Origin: Streptomyces flavofungini
Lineage (GTDB): Bacteria; Actinomycetota; Actinomycetes; Streptomycetales; Streptomycetaceae
Direction of reading: 5' to 3'
Length of the DNA: 64,000 nt
Assembly (NCBI RefSeq): GCF_014650815.1
Contig: NZ_BMVR01000010.1
Location: 1 to 64,000, forward strand
Position numbers and translations under genes: made by a program. The notes below the pieces were generated by a model. The model made no database searches. It was not told where the DNA came from and saw only the letters and a program-made list of their open reading frames with translations. Below, one piece after another: positions 1 through 8,225 of the stretch (position 1 is its first letter; the number at the start of each line of letters is the position of its first letter).

Positions 1-105
1 AGCCGGAGCTGAGGCGCTGCTCGGTGGTTGATGTCGTGGCCGGGAGCGTCCCGATGCCGGGCGCGGCCCACCACCGCGCCCGGCCCACCACCACGCCCCG
101 TCCGA

Positions 106-1188
106 TCAGCCCGCTGCCTCCTCCGTCCACCCGACGCCCAACCCCCGCACCGTCTCCTTTGCCTCCCGCACCATCCTCCCCACCAGCTCCGCGCACGTCG
201 GCACGTCCCCTATCAAGCCCGCCACCTGGCCCGATGCCATCAGGCCCTGGTCCGGATCGCCGTCCACCAGGGCGGACTTGAGCATCATGGGAGTGTTCGC
301 CGCCAGGAGGACCTGGCTCCAGGTGAGGTCCTTGCCGTGCTTCATGGCCAGGCCGTCGCGGATCAGCTGGGGCCAGGTCGTGCCGGAGACGCGGCGGAAC
401 GCCGCCGCGTGGCGTACCGCGCGGGTCAGGGAACGCAGGGGGCCCGCGCGCTCCAGGGCGGCCACCAGGTCCGTGCGGAGCATGCGGTGGGGCAGGCCGT
501 CCACGCGGGTGGTGACCGTGATGTCCTTGGTCGTCGCCGCGAGATAGCGGGCCTTCACCGCGTCCGGCACCGTCGACTCCGCGGTGAGCAGGAAGCGCGT
601 GCCCATCGCTACGCCCGCCGCGCCGTAGGCGAGCGCCGCGACCAGGCCCCGGCCGTCGTGGAAGCCGCCCGCCGCGATCACCGGGATGTCCACGGCGTCC
701 ACGACCTGGGGCAGCAGCACCGTCGTGGCCACGTCGCCGGTGTGGCCGCCGCCCTCGCCGCCCTGCACGAGGACCGCGTCCGCGCCCCACGCCGCGACCT
801 TCTCCGCGTGCCGCCGCGCCCCCACGGACGGGATCACGAGGACGCCGCCGTCCTTCAGCTCCGCCATCAGGTCCTTCGACGGGGCCAGCGCGAACGACGC
901 CACCCGTACGCCCTCCTCGACCATGATCCGCACCCGCTCGCGCGCGTCCCCCGCGTCCGCCCGCAGGTTCACGCCGAACGGCTCCTCCGTACGGGACCTG
1001 ACCTCCCGCACCGCCGCCCGCAGTCGCTCCGGTGTCATCGTCGCCGAGGCGAGGACGCCGAGCGCGCCCGCGTTCGCCACCGCCGACACCAGGCGCGGGC
1101 CCGCCACCCACCCCATGCCGGTCTGCACGATCGGGTGCCGCACCCCGGCGAGGCGGGTCAGGGCCGTGTGCGGGCCGGGTGCCGTCAC
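106..1188 (-). CDS. ipdC: NMO/IpdC-like flavin oxidoreductase (steroid C/D-ring degradation)
   Basis: A 360-residue FMN-dependent TIM-barrel protein of the nitronate monooxygenase / 2-nitropropane dioxygenase family. Visible motifs are QGGEGGGHTG at 142-151 (active-site and FMN loop), AAGGFHDGRG at 172-181 and GVAMGTRFL at 192-200 (phosphate-binding loop). The GTG start at 1188 is chosen because it overlaps the ipdB stop by 4 bases (GTGA) and the family fold begins right after it. It is the last gene of echA20-ipdA-ipdB-ipdC. In M. tuberculosis IpdC (Rv3553) acts in the pathway that opens the last two steroid rings; the exact reaction here is inferred from gene order and family. A generic nitronate monooxygenase is the alternative, made unlikely by the context. 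Confidence 0.82.
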   Translation of the reverse strand: MTAPGPHTALTRLAGVRHPIVQTGMGWVAGPRLVSAVANAGALGVLASATMTPERLRAAVREVRSRTEEPFGVNLRADAGDARERVRIMVEEGVRVASFALAPSKDLMAELKDGGVLVIPSVGARRHAEKVAAWGADAVLVQGGEGGGHTGDVATTVLLPQVVDAVDIPVIAAGGFHDGRGLVAALAYGAAGVAMGTRFLLTAESTVPDAVKARYLAATTKDITVTTRVDGLPHRMLRTDLVAALERAGPLRSLTRAVRHAAAFRRVSGTTWPQLIRDGLAMKHGKDLTWSQVLLAANTPMMLKSALVDGDPDQGLMASGQVAGLIGDVPTCAELVGRMVREAKETVRGLGVGWTEEAAG

Positions 1189-1961
1189 CGTGTCCGCACC
1201 TCCCGCTCGCGCAGGCCGGACGGGTCCACCACGGCGCGGATCAGGTGGAGTTCGTGGGGGGACGGGGTGCGGGTGCGGGGGGTCGCGAGGGGCACCTGCA
1301 ACGGAAATCCCGTGGCTTCGTGGAGCTCGTCGGGTGTCACCCCGGGGTGGAGACTCACCACCCGCATCGCGTGGTCCGGTGTCGCGAAGTCGAAGACCCC
1401 CAGGTCCGAGACCACGCGGCGCAGCTCGTGGAAGCGCGTCGCCGACGGGCCCGCCGCGGCCGCACTGTCGTACCCGACCCCGCAGATCATGTCGACCCGC
1501 TCGACGAACACGCGCGGGGAGTGCCGGGGGATCCAGTAACTGACCGGGTTGTTGAGGGTGTTGACGGGGGCGCCGCGAACGCCGAGAAGCTGGCGGGTCG
1601 GGCGGCGCCAGTCGCCGACGCAGCTGATGTTCTGGTTGCCGAAGCGGTCGATCTGGCTCGCGCCCATCATCACGTGCCGTCGGCCGCCCATCACCATCGT
1701 CAGATGGCGGCGGTACGGCAGCCAGCCCTCCGTCACCGCGGACCGCGCCCCGACCGCGGGCACGTCCCCGGTCAGCAGGGCCTCGCCGTCGGTGAGGAGC
1801 AGGTCGGGCGCGAACGTCAGCCTGGCCAGGCGCGCCGCGATCGACGGGACCGTGCCCATGGGCGAGGCGAGCACCTCGCCGTCGCCGCGCCAGGCCTCGG
1901 CGCAGGCGACCACGCAGTACTCGGCGCGGGAGACCGTCGAGGGCGCTGTCGTCGCCGTCAT
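1185..1961 (-). CDS. ipdB: IpdB-like beta subunit, CoA-transferase-family steroid ring hydrolase
   Basis: A 258-residue family I CoA-transferase beta-subunit fold, close to the 250 residues of mycobacterial IpdB. In M. tuberculosis IpdA and IpdB form a heterocomplex that, despite its CoA-transferase ancestry, hydrolytically opens the last steroid ring of the CoA thioester. The start ATG at 1961 overlaps the ipdA stop by 4 bases, so translation of the two subunits is probably coupled. The typical CoA-transferase glutamate motif SENG is not seen in this subunit, unlike in the PcaJ protein encoded at 11.5-12.2 kb, which fits the hydrolase branch. The assignment rests on family resemblance plus exact neighbourhood (echA20, ipdA, ipdC). 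An uncharacterised CoA-transferase is the alternative. Confidence 0.82.
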   Translation of the reverse strand: MTATTAPSTVSRAEYCVVACAEAWRGDGEVLASPMGTVPSIAARLARLTFAPDLLLTDGEALLTGDVPAVGARSAVTEGWLPYRRHLTMVMGGRRHVMMGASQIDRFGNQNISCVGDWRRPTRQLLGVRGAPVNTLNNPVSYWIPRHSPRVFVERVDMICGVGYDSAAAAGPSATRFHELRRVVSDLGVFDFATPDHAMRVVSLHPGVTPDELHEATGFPLQVPLATPRTRTPSPHELHLIRAVVDPSGLREREVRTR

Positions 1962-2824
1962 CGCTGCTCCTTGTGCCAGGCCTCGACGGCCAGGTGGTAG
2001 TCCTCCTCGCCGGTGCCGGAGAGGAAGCGGGCGCTGAAGTCCCCCCAGGTCCCCGGGGTGCGCGCGGCGGTCGCGTACTCCTTCTGGAACGCCTCGTCAC
2101 GGCCGTAGTCCGGCACGCACGACGTGAAGTGCGCGCCCCTGGGCGTCTCGGCCACGCCCGTCACCGCGTGCCGGGAGACGAGCAGCGTCTGCGGCGCTGC
2201 GTCCCGGGTCAGCTCGGCCGTGTCGACGATCCGCTCGCACGTCATGTACGCCGTGTCGGCCGCCTCGCAGAACAAGTCGTCGAAGTATGGATCGGGGCCC
2301 AGATACTGGCCGTTGCCCAGGGCGTCCGCGCGGTTCAGGTGGACCAGGGCGGCGTCCATGCGCAACGCGGGCACCGCCACCAGCTCCTCCCCGTCCGCGT
2401 AAGGCGAAGTGACCGTCCGCAGCGACGGGTTGACGCGCAGCACGTCCGAGCCGAGGCCCGCGCGGATCGGCAGGAACGGCAGCCGCTGGGCGCCCGCCGT
2501 CAGGCCCTGCATGAACATCGCCTCGTCCAGCTCGACGAGTTCGAAGGCGCCGCGCTCGCGGGCCGCGCGGAAGTGCGGCTCCAGGGGGATCGAGTCGAGC
2601 GTCACGAACGCCGTGACCAGCCTGCGGATCCGGCCCGCCGCGGCGAGCAGCCCCACGTCGGGGCCGCCGTACGCCACCACCGTCAGGTCCGTGACGTCCG
2701 AGCGCAGCAGCGCCCTCACCAGCGCCATCGGCTTGCGGCGCGAGCCCCAGCCGCCGATGCCGAGCGTCATGCCGCTCTCCAGGCGCCCCACGATCGCGTC
2801 GGGCGTCATGACCTTGCCGCTCAT
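1958..2824 (-). CDS. ipdA: IpdA-like alpha subunit, CoA-transferase-family steroid ring hydrolase
   Basis: A 288-residue CoA-transferase alpha-subunit fold with the glycine-rich stretch LGIGGWGSRR near residues 21-30; mycobacterial IpdA is about 292 residues. It should pair with the IpdB protein encoded immediately downstream and act on the CoA ester left after ring D opening of the C/D-ring propionate (HIP) intermediate. The ATG at 2824 overlaps the echA20 stop by 4 bases and its own stop overlaps the ipdB start by 4 bases, so the four genes form one tightly coupled operon. The role is inferred from family and synteny with Rv3550-Rv3553; the protein carries no targeting signal and should be cytoplasmic. 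Confidence 0.82.
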   Translation of the reverse strand: MSGKVMTPDAIVGRLESGMTLGIGGWGSRRKPMALVRALLRSDVTDLTVVAYGGPDVGLLAAAGRIRRLVTAFVTLDSIPLEPHFRAARERGAFELVELDEAMFMQGLTAGAQRLPFLPIRAGLGSDVLRVNPSLRTVTSPYADGEELVAVPALRMDAALVHLNRADALGNGQYLGPDPYFDDLFCEAADTAYMTCERIVDTAELTRDAAPQTLLVSRHAVTGVAETPRGAHFTSCVPDYGRDEAFQKEYATAARTPGTWGDFSARFLSGTGEEDYHLAVEAWHKEQR

Positions 2825-3666
2825 GCCCGGTCCCCCTCCTTCTCCTTGCCGCGGACGTCCTCGGTACCTAAGCCCTCGCTGCCGTCGCTGTCCGGGCCCT
2901 TGCCTTCGAAGCCCGTGCCGCCGAAGCCCGTGCTGCCGAAGTCCGCACGGACGCGGTCCGCCAGGCCGCTCAGGTTCGCCTCGAACGTGAAGCCCTGCTC
3001 GAAGCGGTAGCTGCGGTGCACGTCGACCGGGTCGATGCCGTTGATCGCGGCCTTGGCCAGGCGCAGCAGCGTGCCGTCCTTGCGGGCGATCTCGTGGGCC
3101 AGGTCCAGGGCCGCCGCGTGCAGCTCCGCGCGCGGGACCACCCGCCACACCGAGCCGTGGGCGTGCAGTTCGGCGGCGGTGGCCGTGCGCGAGGTGTAGT
3201 ACAGCGCGCGCATCAGGTGCTGGGGCACCAGGCGGGCCAGATGGGTCGCGGCGCCCAGCGCGCCGCGGTCCAGCTCCGGAAGGCCGAACGTGGCGTCGTC
3301 GCTCGCCACGATCGCGTCCGCGTTGCCCACCAGGCCGATGCCGCCGCCGAGGCAGAAGCCCTGTACGGCGGCGACGACCGGGACCTCGCAGGCGTACACC
3401 GCCGAGAACGCCTCGTAGCACCCGTGGTTGGCGCCGAGCAGCGCGGCGTGGCCGGGGTCGCGCTGCAACTCCTTGATGTCCACGCCCGCGTTGAACCCCC
3501 GGCCCGCCGCGGCGAGCACGACGCAGCGGACGCCGGGGTCGCGGCCCGCGGCCCGCACCGCGTCCGCGAGGTCGTACCAACCCCGCACGGGCAGGGCGTT
3601 GACCGGTGCGTAGTCGACGGTGACGACGGCCACGCCCCCGTCCGGAACCGAGGTGGAGACAGGCAT
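2821..3666 (-). CDS. echA20: EchA20-like crotonase-family ring hydrolase with low-complexity tail
   Basis: A 281-residue crotonase. The first oxyanion-hole segment is GFNAGVDIKEL at 57-67, the second FCLGGGIGL at 104-112, followed by ATFGLPEL at 125-132. In M. tuberculosis EchA20 (Rv3550, 247 residues) hydrolyses ring D of a HIP-derived CoA ester. This protein is longer because of a C-terminal tail from about residue 240 rich in Gly, Lys and Glu, built partly from a 15-base repeat at 2902-2946 (pattern G-x-T-G-F). The tail contains an in-frame TTA leucine codon (codon 266, bases 2869-2871), so full-length protein would need the bldA tRNA. It is the first gene of the operon, with AAAGGTAG upstream as a plausible ribosome site. 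Confidence 0.83.
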   Translation of the reverse strand: MPVSTSVPDGGVAVVTVDYAPVNALPVRGWYDLADAVRAAGRDPGVRCVVLAAAGRGFNAGVDIKELQRDPGHAALLGANHGCYEAFSAVYACEVPVVAAVQGFCLGGGIGLVGNADAIVASDDATFGLPELDRGALGAATHLARLVPQHLMRALYYTSRTATAAELHAHGSVWRVVPRAELHAAALDLAHEIARKDGTLLRLAKAAINGIDPVDVHRSYRFEQGFTFEANLSGLADRVRADFGSTGFGGTGFEGKGPDSDGSEGLGTEDVRGKEKEGDRA

Positions 3667-3676
3667 CAGAGGATCC

Positions 3677-3734
3677 GCTACCTTTCAACCAGAGCTCTCA
3701 ACCAAACATTTGTTAGTTGCCTTCGAAAGGTAGC
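3677..3734. promoter_or_regulatory. Divergent promoter/operator between echA20 operon and SDR genes
   Basis: The 72-base gap carries a perfect 10-base inverted repeat (GCTACCTTTC at 3677-3686, GAAAGGTAGC at 3725-3734) whose arms supply the ribosome-binding AAAGG for both divergent genes. Between the arms lies an AT-rich, imperfect palindrome around 3698-3719 with core AACA-TT-TGTT (3705-3714), in the style of a TetR-family operator. It does not match the mycobacterial KstR2 box as I remember it (AnCAAGnnCTTGnT). One shared operator controlling both directions is inferred. Confidence 0.5.
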
Positions 3735-3738
3735 AGCC

Positions 3739-4506
3739 ATGACTGACAAGGGACAGATGGTCGTGGTCACCGGCGGCACCCGCGGCGTCGGCGCCGGCAT
3801 CGCCCGCCGCTTCCTGGCCGCCGGGGCGCGCGTCGTGATCTGCGCCCGCAGGCCACCCGCCGCGCCCGTCGAAGTGGCGGGCGTCGAGGCCGAGTTCCGT
3901 GCCCTCGACGTGCGCGACGCGGCGGCGGCCACCGACTTCTTCGCCGAGGTGGCGGCCGACCACGGCGGGATCGACGTCCTGGTGAACAACGCGGGCGGCA
4001 CGCCCTTCGGGCTGCTCGCCGAGACGTCCGCCGCCCGCCAGACGAAGATCGTCGAGCTGAACCTGCTGTCCCCGCTCTATGCCTCCCTCGCCGCCTACGA
4101 GGTGATGCGCCGTCAGGACACCGGCGGCGCCATCGTCATGATCGGCAGCGTCAGCGGCACCCGCCCCTCGCCCGGCTCCGGCGCCTACGGCGCCGCCAAG
4201 GCGGGCCTGGAGAACCTGGCGCGCACCATGGCCGTCGAGTGGGCGCCGCACGTGCGTGTGAACACCGTCGTGCTCGGCCTCACCCGCACCGAGAGTTCCC
4301 ATCTGCACTACGGCGACGAGGACGGCGTCGCGGCGGTGGGCCGCACGGTCCCGCTCGGCCGCCTCGCCGACCCGGCCGACGTCGGGGACGCCTGCGTCTT
4401 CCTCGCCTCCGACGCCGCGCGGTACGTCAGCGGCGCCGCCCTGCACCTGCACGGCGGCGGCGAGCGGCCCGCGTTCCTCGACGCGGCCTCCGTGAACCAC
4501 GGCTGA
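3739..4506 (+). CDS. SDR family oxidoreductase, Rv3549c-like (HIP block)
   Basis: A 255-residue classical short-chain dehydrogenase. It shows the nucleotide-binding motif TGGTRGVG at 11-18, NNAG near 92, a catalytic serine in IGSVSG and the active-site pair in AYGAAK. The ATG at 3739 follows GAAAGG directly upstream. It is divergent from echA20, exactly as the SDR Rv3549c (about 259 residues) is divergent from echA20 in M. tuberculosis, and is followed 13 bases later by a second SDR. The expected role is oxidation or reduction of a hydroxyacyl-CoA or steroid-ring intermediate during C/D-ring breakdown; the substrate cannot be read from sequence. Confidence 0.8.
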   Translation: MTDKGQMVVVTGGTRGVGAGIARRFLAAGARVVICARRPPAAPVEVAGVEAEFRALDVRDAAAATDFFAEVAADHGGIDVLVNNAGGTPFGLLAETSAARQTKIVELNLLSPLYASLAAYEVMRRQDTGGAIVMIGSVSGTRPSPGSGAYGAAKAGLENLARTMAVEWAPHVRVNTVVLGLTRTESSHLHYGDEDGVAAVGRTVPLGRLADPADVGDACVFLASDAARYVSGAALHLHGGGERPAFLDAASVNHG

Positions 4507-4519
4507 AAGGGAGTTCGGC

Positions 4520-5488
4520 ATGAGCGCTGACAGTGGGCCAGGACCAGGACCAGGGCCAGGACTTGACCCCGAGCCCGGACCAGGGATCTGCGCGAGGCGC
4601 GTCGTGATCGTCACCGGTGGGGGCCGCGGCCTGGGACGTGCGCACGCGCGCGCGTACGCCGCCGAGGGCGCCCGCGTCGTCGTCAACGACCTGGGGGCGG
4701 GTCTCGACGGCTCCGGCGCCTCCGGGGACCCCGCGCAGGGCGTCGTCGAGGAGATCCGCGCGGCGGGCGGCGAGGCGATCGCGCACTACGGGGACATCGC
4801 CACCCCGGACGGCGCCGCCTCCCTCGTCACCACCGCCCTGGAGACGTACGGACGCCTGGACACCCTCGTGAACAACGCCGGGTTCCTGCGCGACCGGATG
4901 CTCGTGAACCTCGACGAGGACGACTGGGACGCCGTCGTACGCGTCCACCTGAAGGGACACTTCCTGCCCCTGAAGCACGCGGCCGCACACTGGCGGACCG
5001 AGTGCAAGGCCGGGCGCGAGCCCCGCGCGTGTGTCGTCAACACCTCATCCGGAGCAGGCCTGTCGGGCAGCGTCGGACAGGGCAACTACAGCGCCGCCAA
5101 GGCCGCGATCCTCGGGCTCACCCTGGTCGCCTCCGCGGAACTCGCCGCCTACGGAGTGCGCGTGAACGCCATCGCGCCCGCCGCGCGGACCCGGATGACC
5201 GAGCGGACCTTCGCCGACACGATGGCCGCCCCCGTAGACGGCGGTTTCGACGCGATGGCCCCGGAGAACGTGTCCCCGCTGGTCGTCTGGCTCGGCTCGG
5301 AGGCCTCCGCCGGGGTCACGGGCCGCGTCTTCGAGGCCGAGGCGGGCCGCATCACCGTCATGGAGGGCTGGCGCCCCGGCCCGAGCGCCGACAAGGGGGC
5401 ACGGTGGGGCGCCGCCGAGGCGGGCGAAGCGGCCCTGAAGCTGCTCTCCAGGGCCGAGCCGCCACAGCCGGTGTACGGGGCGCGCTGA
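4520..5488 (+). CDS. SDR family oxidoreductase, Rv3548c-like, with Gly-Pro N-terminal repeat
   Basis: A 322-residue SDR with TGGGRGLG at 32-39, NNAG at 118-121, Ser176/177, Tyr190 and Lys194 (YSAAK). Size and position match Rv3548c (about 304 residues), second in the divergent arm of the mycobacterial HIP block; that family resembles the 3-hydroxyacyl-CoA dehydrogenase part of multifunctional enzymes. Residues 6-22 are a Gly-Pro repeat from a CCAGGA-type hexamer that is absent from normal SDR N-termini and may be disordered. GGGAG precedes the ATG. The last 27 codons and the stop are repeated twice downstream (see the repeat at 5407-6030), so the present C-terminus lies inside a tandem duplication. 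Confidence 0.8.
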   Translation: MSADSGPGPGPGPGLDPEPGPGICARRVVIVTGGGRGLGRAHARAYAAEGARVVVNDLGAGLDGSGASGDPAQGVVEEIRAAGGEAIAHYGDIATPDGAASLVTTALETYGRLDTLVNNAGFLRDRMLVNLDEDDWDAVVRVHLKGHFLPLKHAAAHWRTECKAGREPRACVVNTSSGAGLSGSVGQGNYSAAKAAILGLTLVASAELAAYGVRVNAIAPAARTRMTERTFADTMAAPVDGGFDAMAPENVSPLVVWLGSEASAGVTGRVFEAEAGRITVMEGWRPGPSADKGARWGAAEAGEAALKLLSRAEPPQPVYGAR

Positions 5489-6030
5489 CTCCGGGGCGCA
5501 CGCCCGGCGACCGGCACGGGAAGTCCGGCACCGGACGCCCGCGCCGCCCAGGGAGCTCGGCACCGGACGCCCGCGCTGCCCCGGGAGCCCGGAACCGGCG
5601 CGGGCGCCGCCGAGGCGGGCGAAGCGGCCCTGAAGCTGCTCTCCAGGGCCGAGCCGCCACAGCCGGTGTACGGGGCGCGCTGACTCCGGGGCGCACGCCC
5701 GGCGACCGGCACGGGAAGTCCGGCACCGGACGCCCGCGCCGCCGAGGGAGCCCGGCACCGGCGTCCGCGCTGCCCCGGGAGTCCGGAACCGGCGCGGGCG
5801 CCGCCGAGGCGGGCGAAGCGGCCCTGAAGCTGCTCTCCAGGGCCGAGCCGCCACAGCCGGTGTACGGGGCGCGCTGACTCCGGGGCGCACGCCCGGCGAC
5901 CGGCACGGGAAGTCCGGCACCGGACGCCCGCGCCGCCCAGGGAGCTCGGCACCGGACGCCCGCGCCGCCCAGGGAGCCCGGAACCGGCGCCCGCGCTGCC
6001 CCGGGAGTCCGGAACCGGCGCGGGCGCCGC
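5407..6030 (+). repeat. Tandem duplication of the SDR gene 3' end, about 195-base unit
   Basis: The segment starting GGGCGCCGCCGAGG occurs at 5407, 5602 and 5796, so the periods are 195 and 194 bases. Each copy contains the last 26-27 codons of the SDR, its TGA, and about 110 bases of downstream sequence. Copy 2 is in the frame of copy 1 but lies behind its stop; copy 3 is one base out of frame. The non-coding part contains smaller imperfect repeats of about 32-38 bases (GGCACCGGACGCCCGCGC type). The copies are nearly identical, so the duplication looks recent. The array fills the gap up to the convergent SulP gene and I see no further gene in it. Confidence 0.9.
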
Positions 6031-6038
6031 CCTGAGGA

Positions 6039-7541
6039 TCACACCCCCGAAGCCACCCGCACCGGTTCCGTGCCCTCCGCGCTGTGCCGCGCCGCCCAGT
6101 TCTCCAGGGAGGTGCGGCAGGCGTGGTCGAGGTGGCGCAGGTCCGTCAGGTCCAGCTCGATCGGGCGGTCCTGGGGGAGTGCCTCCAGGGCGTCGAGGAT
6201 CTTCGGCAGCCGCAGGAAGGTGGCGTTGCCCGACAGGTGGGCGCGGATGGGGCCCGCGCCCTTGTCGACGACGTCGACGTGCACGTGGGAGGTCTCCCAC
6301 GCCGTCTTGACGATCGCCAGCGCGAGGCCGATGAGCACACCCTCGAACATGCTCACCGACACGATCGCGACGGCCGTCACCACCAGGACGACCGCCTCGC
6401 CCCGGTGCTCGCGCCACAGCCCCGCCAACTGCCGTACGGGCACCAGCTTGCAGCCCGCGTGCACCAGGACGCCCGCGAGCGCGGCGACCGGGATGAGGCC
6501 GAGCGCGGCGGGCAGCAGGGCCGCGAACAGCAGCAGCCACACGCCGTGCAGGACGCGCGAGGCCTTCGTGCGCGCACCGGCCTGCACGTTGGCGGCGCTG
6601 CGGACGATCACCGCGGTCATCGGGAGCGCGCCGAGGAGCCCGCACACCGTGTTGCCCGCGCCCTGCGCGACCAGCTCCTTGTCGTAGTCGGTGCGCGGGC
6701 CGTCGTGCAGGCGGTCCACGGCGGCCGCGCTGAACAGGCTCTCCGCGGACGCGATCAGCGCGAACGCGAGGACCGTGCCGATCGCGCCGAGGCCCAGGAG
6801 CTCACCGAACGCGCCGGTGCCGGGCGGCTGCACGGCGTCGATCAGGCCCTGCACCTCGACGGTCGCGACCGGCATCGAGAACAGCAGCGAGGCGCCGGTG
6901 GCCAGGGCGACGGCCGCCAGCGGCGCGGGGATCGTGCCCAGGAAGCCGGGCAGCCTGCGCCACAGGAGCAGGACCGCGACGGTGCCGGAGCCGAGCGCCA
7001 GCGCGGCGAGAGCGCGGCCCGAGCCGAAGGTGTCGGCGAGCAGCTCGGGCAGCCCTCCGATCTTCGCGAGCCCGCTCGCGGGGGCCTCCTGGTCCGCCAT
7101 CGCGTACAGCTGCCCGGCGATCAGGACGAGCCCGATCCCGGCGAGCATGCCCTCGACGACGGCGACGGATATCGCGCGGAAGAACCGGCCGAGCCGCAGC
7201 GCGCCCATGGCCAGCTGGAGCAGGCCCGCGGCGAGCACCAGCGCGCCGAGCGCGGGGAGTCCGAACTCCCGCACGGCCTCGTACACGAGGACGGTCAGAC
7301 CGGCGGCCGGGCCGCTGACCTGGAGGCTGCTGCCCGGCAGCAGCCCGGTGACGAGACCACCGACGATGCCGGTGATCAGCCCGAGTTCGGCGGGTACGCC
7401 GGATGCGACGGCGACACCCACGCACAGGGGGAGTGCGACGAGGAAGACCACGACGGAGGCGACGAGATCGTGCTGCCGGTCTCCGGAGACCTTTAACAGC
7501 GAACGGGCACGGAGAAGGGAACGGTCGAGAAAAGGCTGCAT
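6039..7541 (-). CDS. SulP family anion transporter with STAS domain
   Basis: A 500-residue SulP/SLC26-type membrane protein. It opens with a short cytoplasmic segment, then VASVVVFLVALPLCVGVAVASG and many further hydrophobic helices, with the family-typical QVSGPAAGLTVLV region, and ends in a C-terminal STAS-like domain (roughly the last 100 residues, with LDLTDLRHLDHACR). The substrate may be sulfate or bicarbonate; no carbonic anhydrase gene is adjacent. The ATG at 7541 is chosen because AGGAG lies 9 bases upstream; an in-frame start at 7613 would add a Cys/His-containing leader without a ribosome site. Codon 16 is TTA (7494-7496), implying bldA-dependent translation. Confidence 0.85.
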   Translation of the reverse strand: MQPFLDRSLLRARSLLKVSGDRQHDLVASVVVFLVALPLCVGVAVASGVPAELGLITGIVGGLVTGLLPGSSLQVSGPAAGLTVLVYEAVREFGLPALGALVLAAGLLQLAMGALRLGRFFRAISVAVVEGMLAGIGLVLIAGQLYAMADQEAPASGLAKIGGLPELLADTFGSGRALAALALGSGTVAVLLLWRRLPGFLGTIPAPLAAVALATGASLLFSMPVATVEVQGLIDAVQPPGTGAFGELLGLGAIGTVLAFALIASAESLFSAAAVDRLHDGPRTDYDKELVAQGAGNTVCGLLGALPMTAVIVRSAANVQAGARTKASRVLHGVWLLLFAALLPAALGLIPVAALAGVLVHAGCKLVPVRQLAGLWREHRGEAVVLVVTAVAIVSVSMFEGVLIGLALAIVKTAWETSHVHVDVVDKGAGPIRAHLSGNATFLRLPKILDALEALPQDRPIELDLTDLRHLDHACRTSLENWAARHSAEGTEPVRVASGV

Positions 7542-7677
7542 GGGGGAATGACTCCTGAGCGCCACGGGGGCGTGTCGGTGCTCGGTGTGACATGGATCGG
7601 CGCAGGTCGTCACGGCGACGCGGAGAGGCCGCGGGTGCGGGCTCTCTGGGGGCGCGGGCGCTGGTGACGGGCGCCGA

Positions 7678-8043
7678 TCAGCAGCGGAAGACCTGGAGCA
7701 GGGCCGGGAGTTCGCTGCCCGCGGGTCTGCTCTCGTCGTACGCGACGACGCGCGGGCGGTGCGGCGGGGCGGGCACGTCCTGTGCCACGGGGGCGGCCGG
7801 GGTGACGCGGCCGTCGGTGACGGGGCACGCGTGCGGGCGGGCCCGGACCCGGATGTGTTCGAGGGCCGGCCCGGCGCCGGCCGGTTCGCCGTCGCCGCAC
7901 GCCGTGTAGGCGACCGGTTGGCCCGTCCCGGCGGTCGCGTGGGCCCCCGGGGCCGGGGCGAAGCACTGGAGGACGATCAGGAGCACGGTGGCCAGGGCGG
8001 TGGGCACCCGGTGAAGTGCGCGGCGTCCGCCCGCTCGGGACAC
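7678..8043 (-). CDS. Small secreted protein of unknown function
   Basis: A 121-residue protein beginning at a GTG with an excellent ribosome site (GGAGGTGA). The N-terminus has a basic start and the hydrophobic stretch ALATVLLIVLQC ending near AHATA, a good Sec signal peptide. The mature part is about 85 residues, Pro- and Ala-rich, with cysteines in TACGDG, HACPV and a C-terminal VFRC; I recognise no domain. It lies upstream of the SulP gene in the same direction with a gap of 136 bases, so it could be co-transcribed. A small palindrome GTCAC-GGGG-GTGAC at 8101-8114 sits in its promoter region. Confidence 0.6.
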   Translation of the reverse strand: MSRAGGRRALHRVPTALATVLLIVLQCFAPAPGAHATAGTGQPVAYTACGDGEPAGAGPALEHIRVRARPHACPVTDGRVTPAAPVAQDVPAPPHRPRVVAYDESRPAGSELPALLQVFRC

Positions 8044-8225
8044 GTGCTCACCTCCGTGCGCGAAGCTCCATGGTCAAGTGGAAACTTAGGCTACGGATGT
8101 GTCACGGGGGTGACTTGACGGTGACAATGTGCGCCGTCTCACGTGCGAAGGGGCGACGCGGGAGGTGATTCCGGTGTGGCGGGCGCGCGGACAGCCACCC
8201 GCCACGGGCCGGTGGGGTCAACCGG

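Noticed and set aside
24..281. Small gene at the left edge on the plus strand
   Set aside because: Pro/Arg-rich translation overlapping ipdC in antisense, no ribosome site.
5407..6030. CRISPR array
   Set aside because: The units are about 195 bases, contiguous and coding-derived, with no short repeat and unique spacer structure and no cas gene.
5149..6645. A 498-codon minus-strand frame across the repeat array
   Set aside because: It only reads the repeats and the SDR gene in antisense; the translated sequence is Arg/Pro/Ala-rich without any fold signature.
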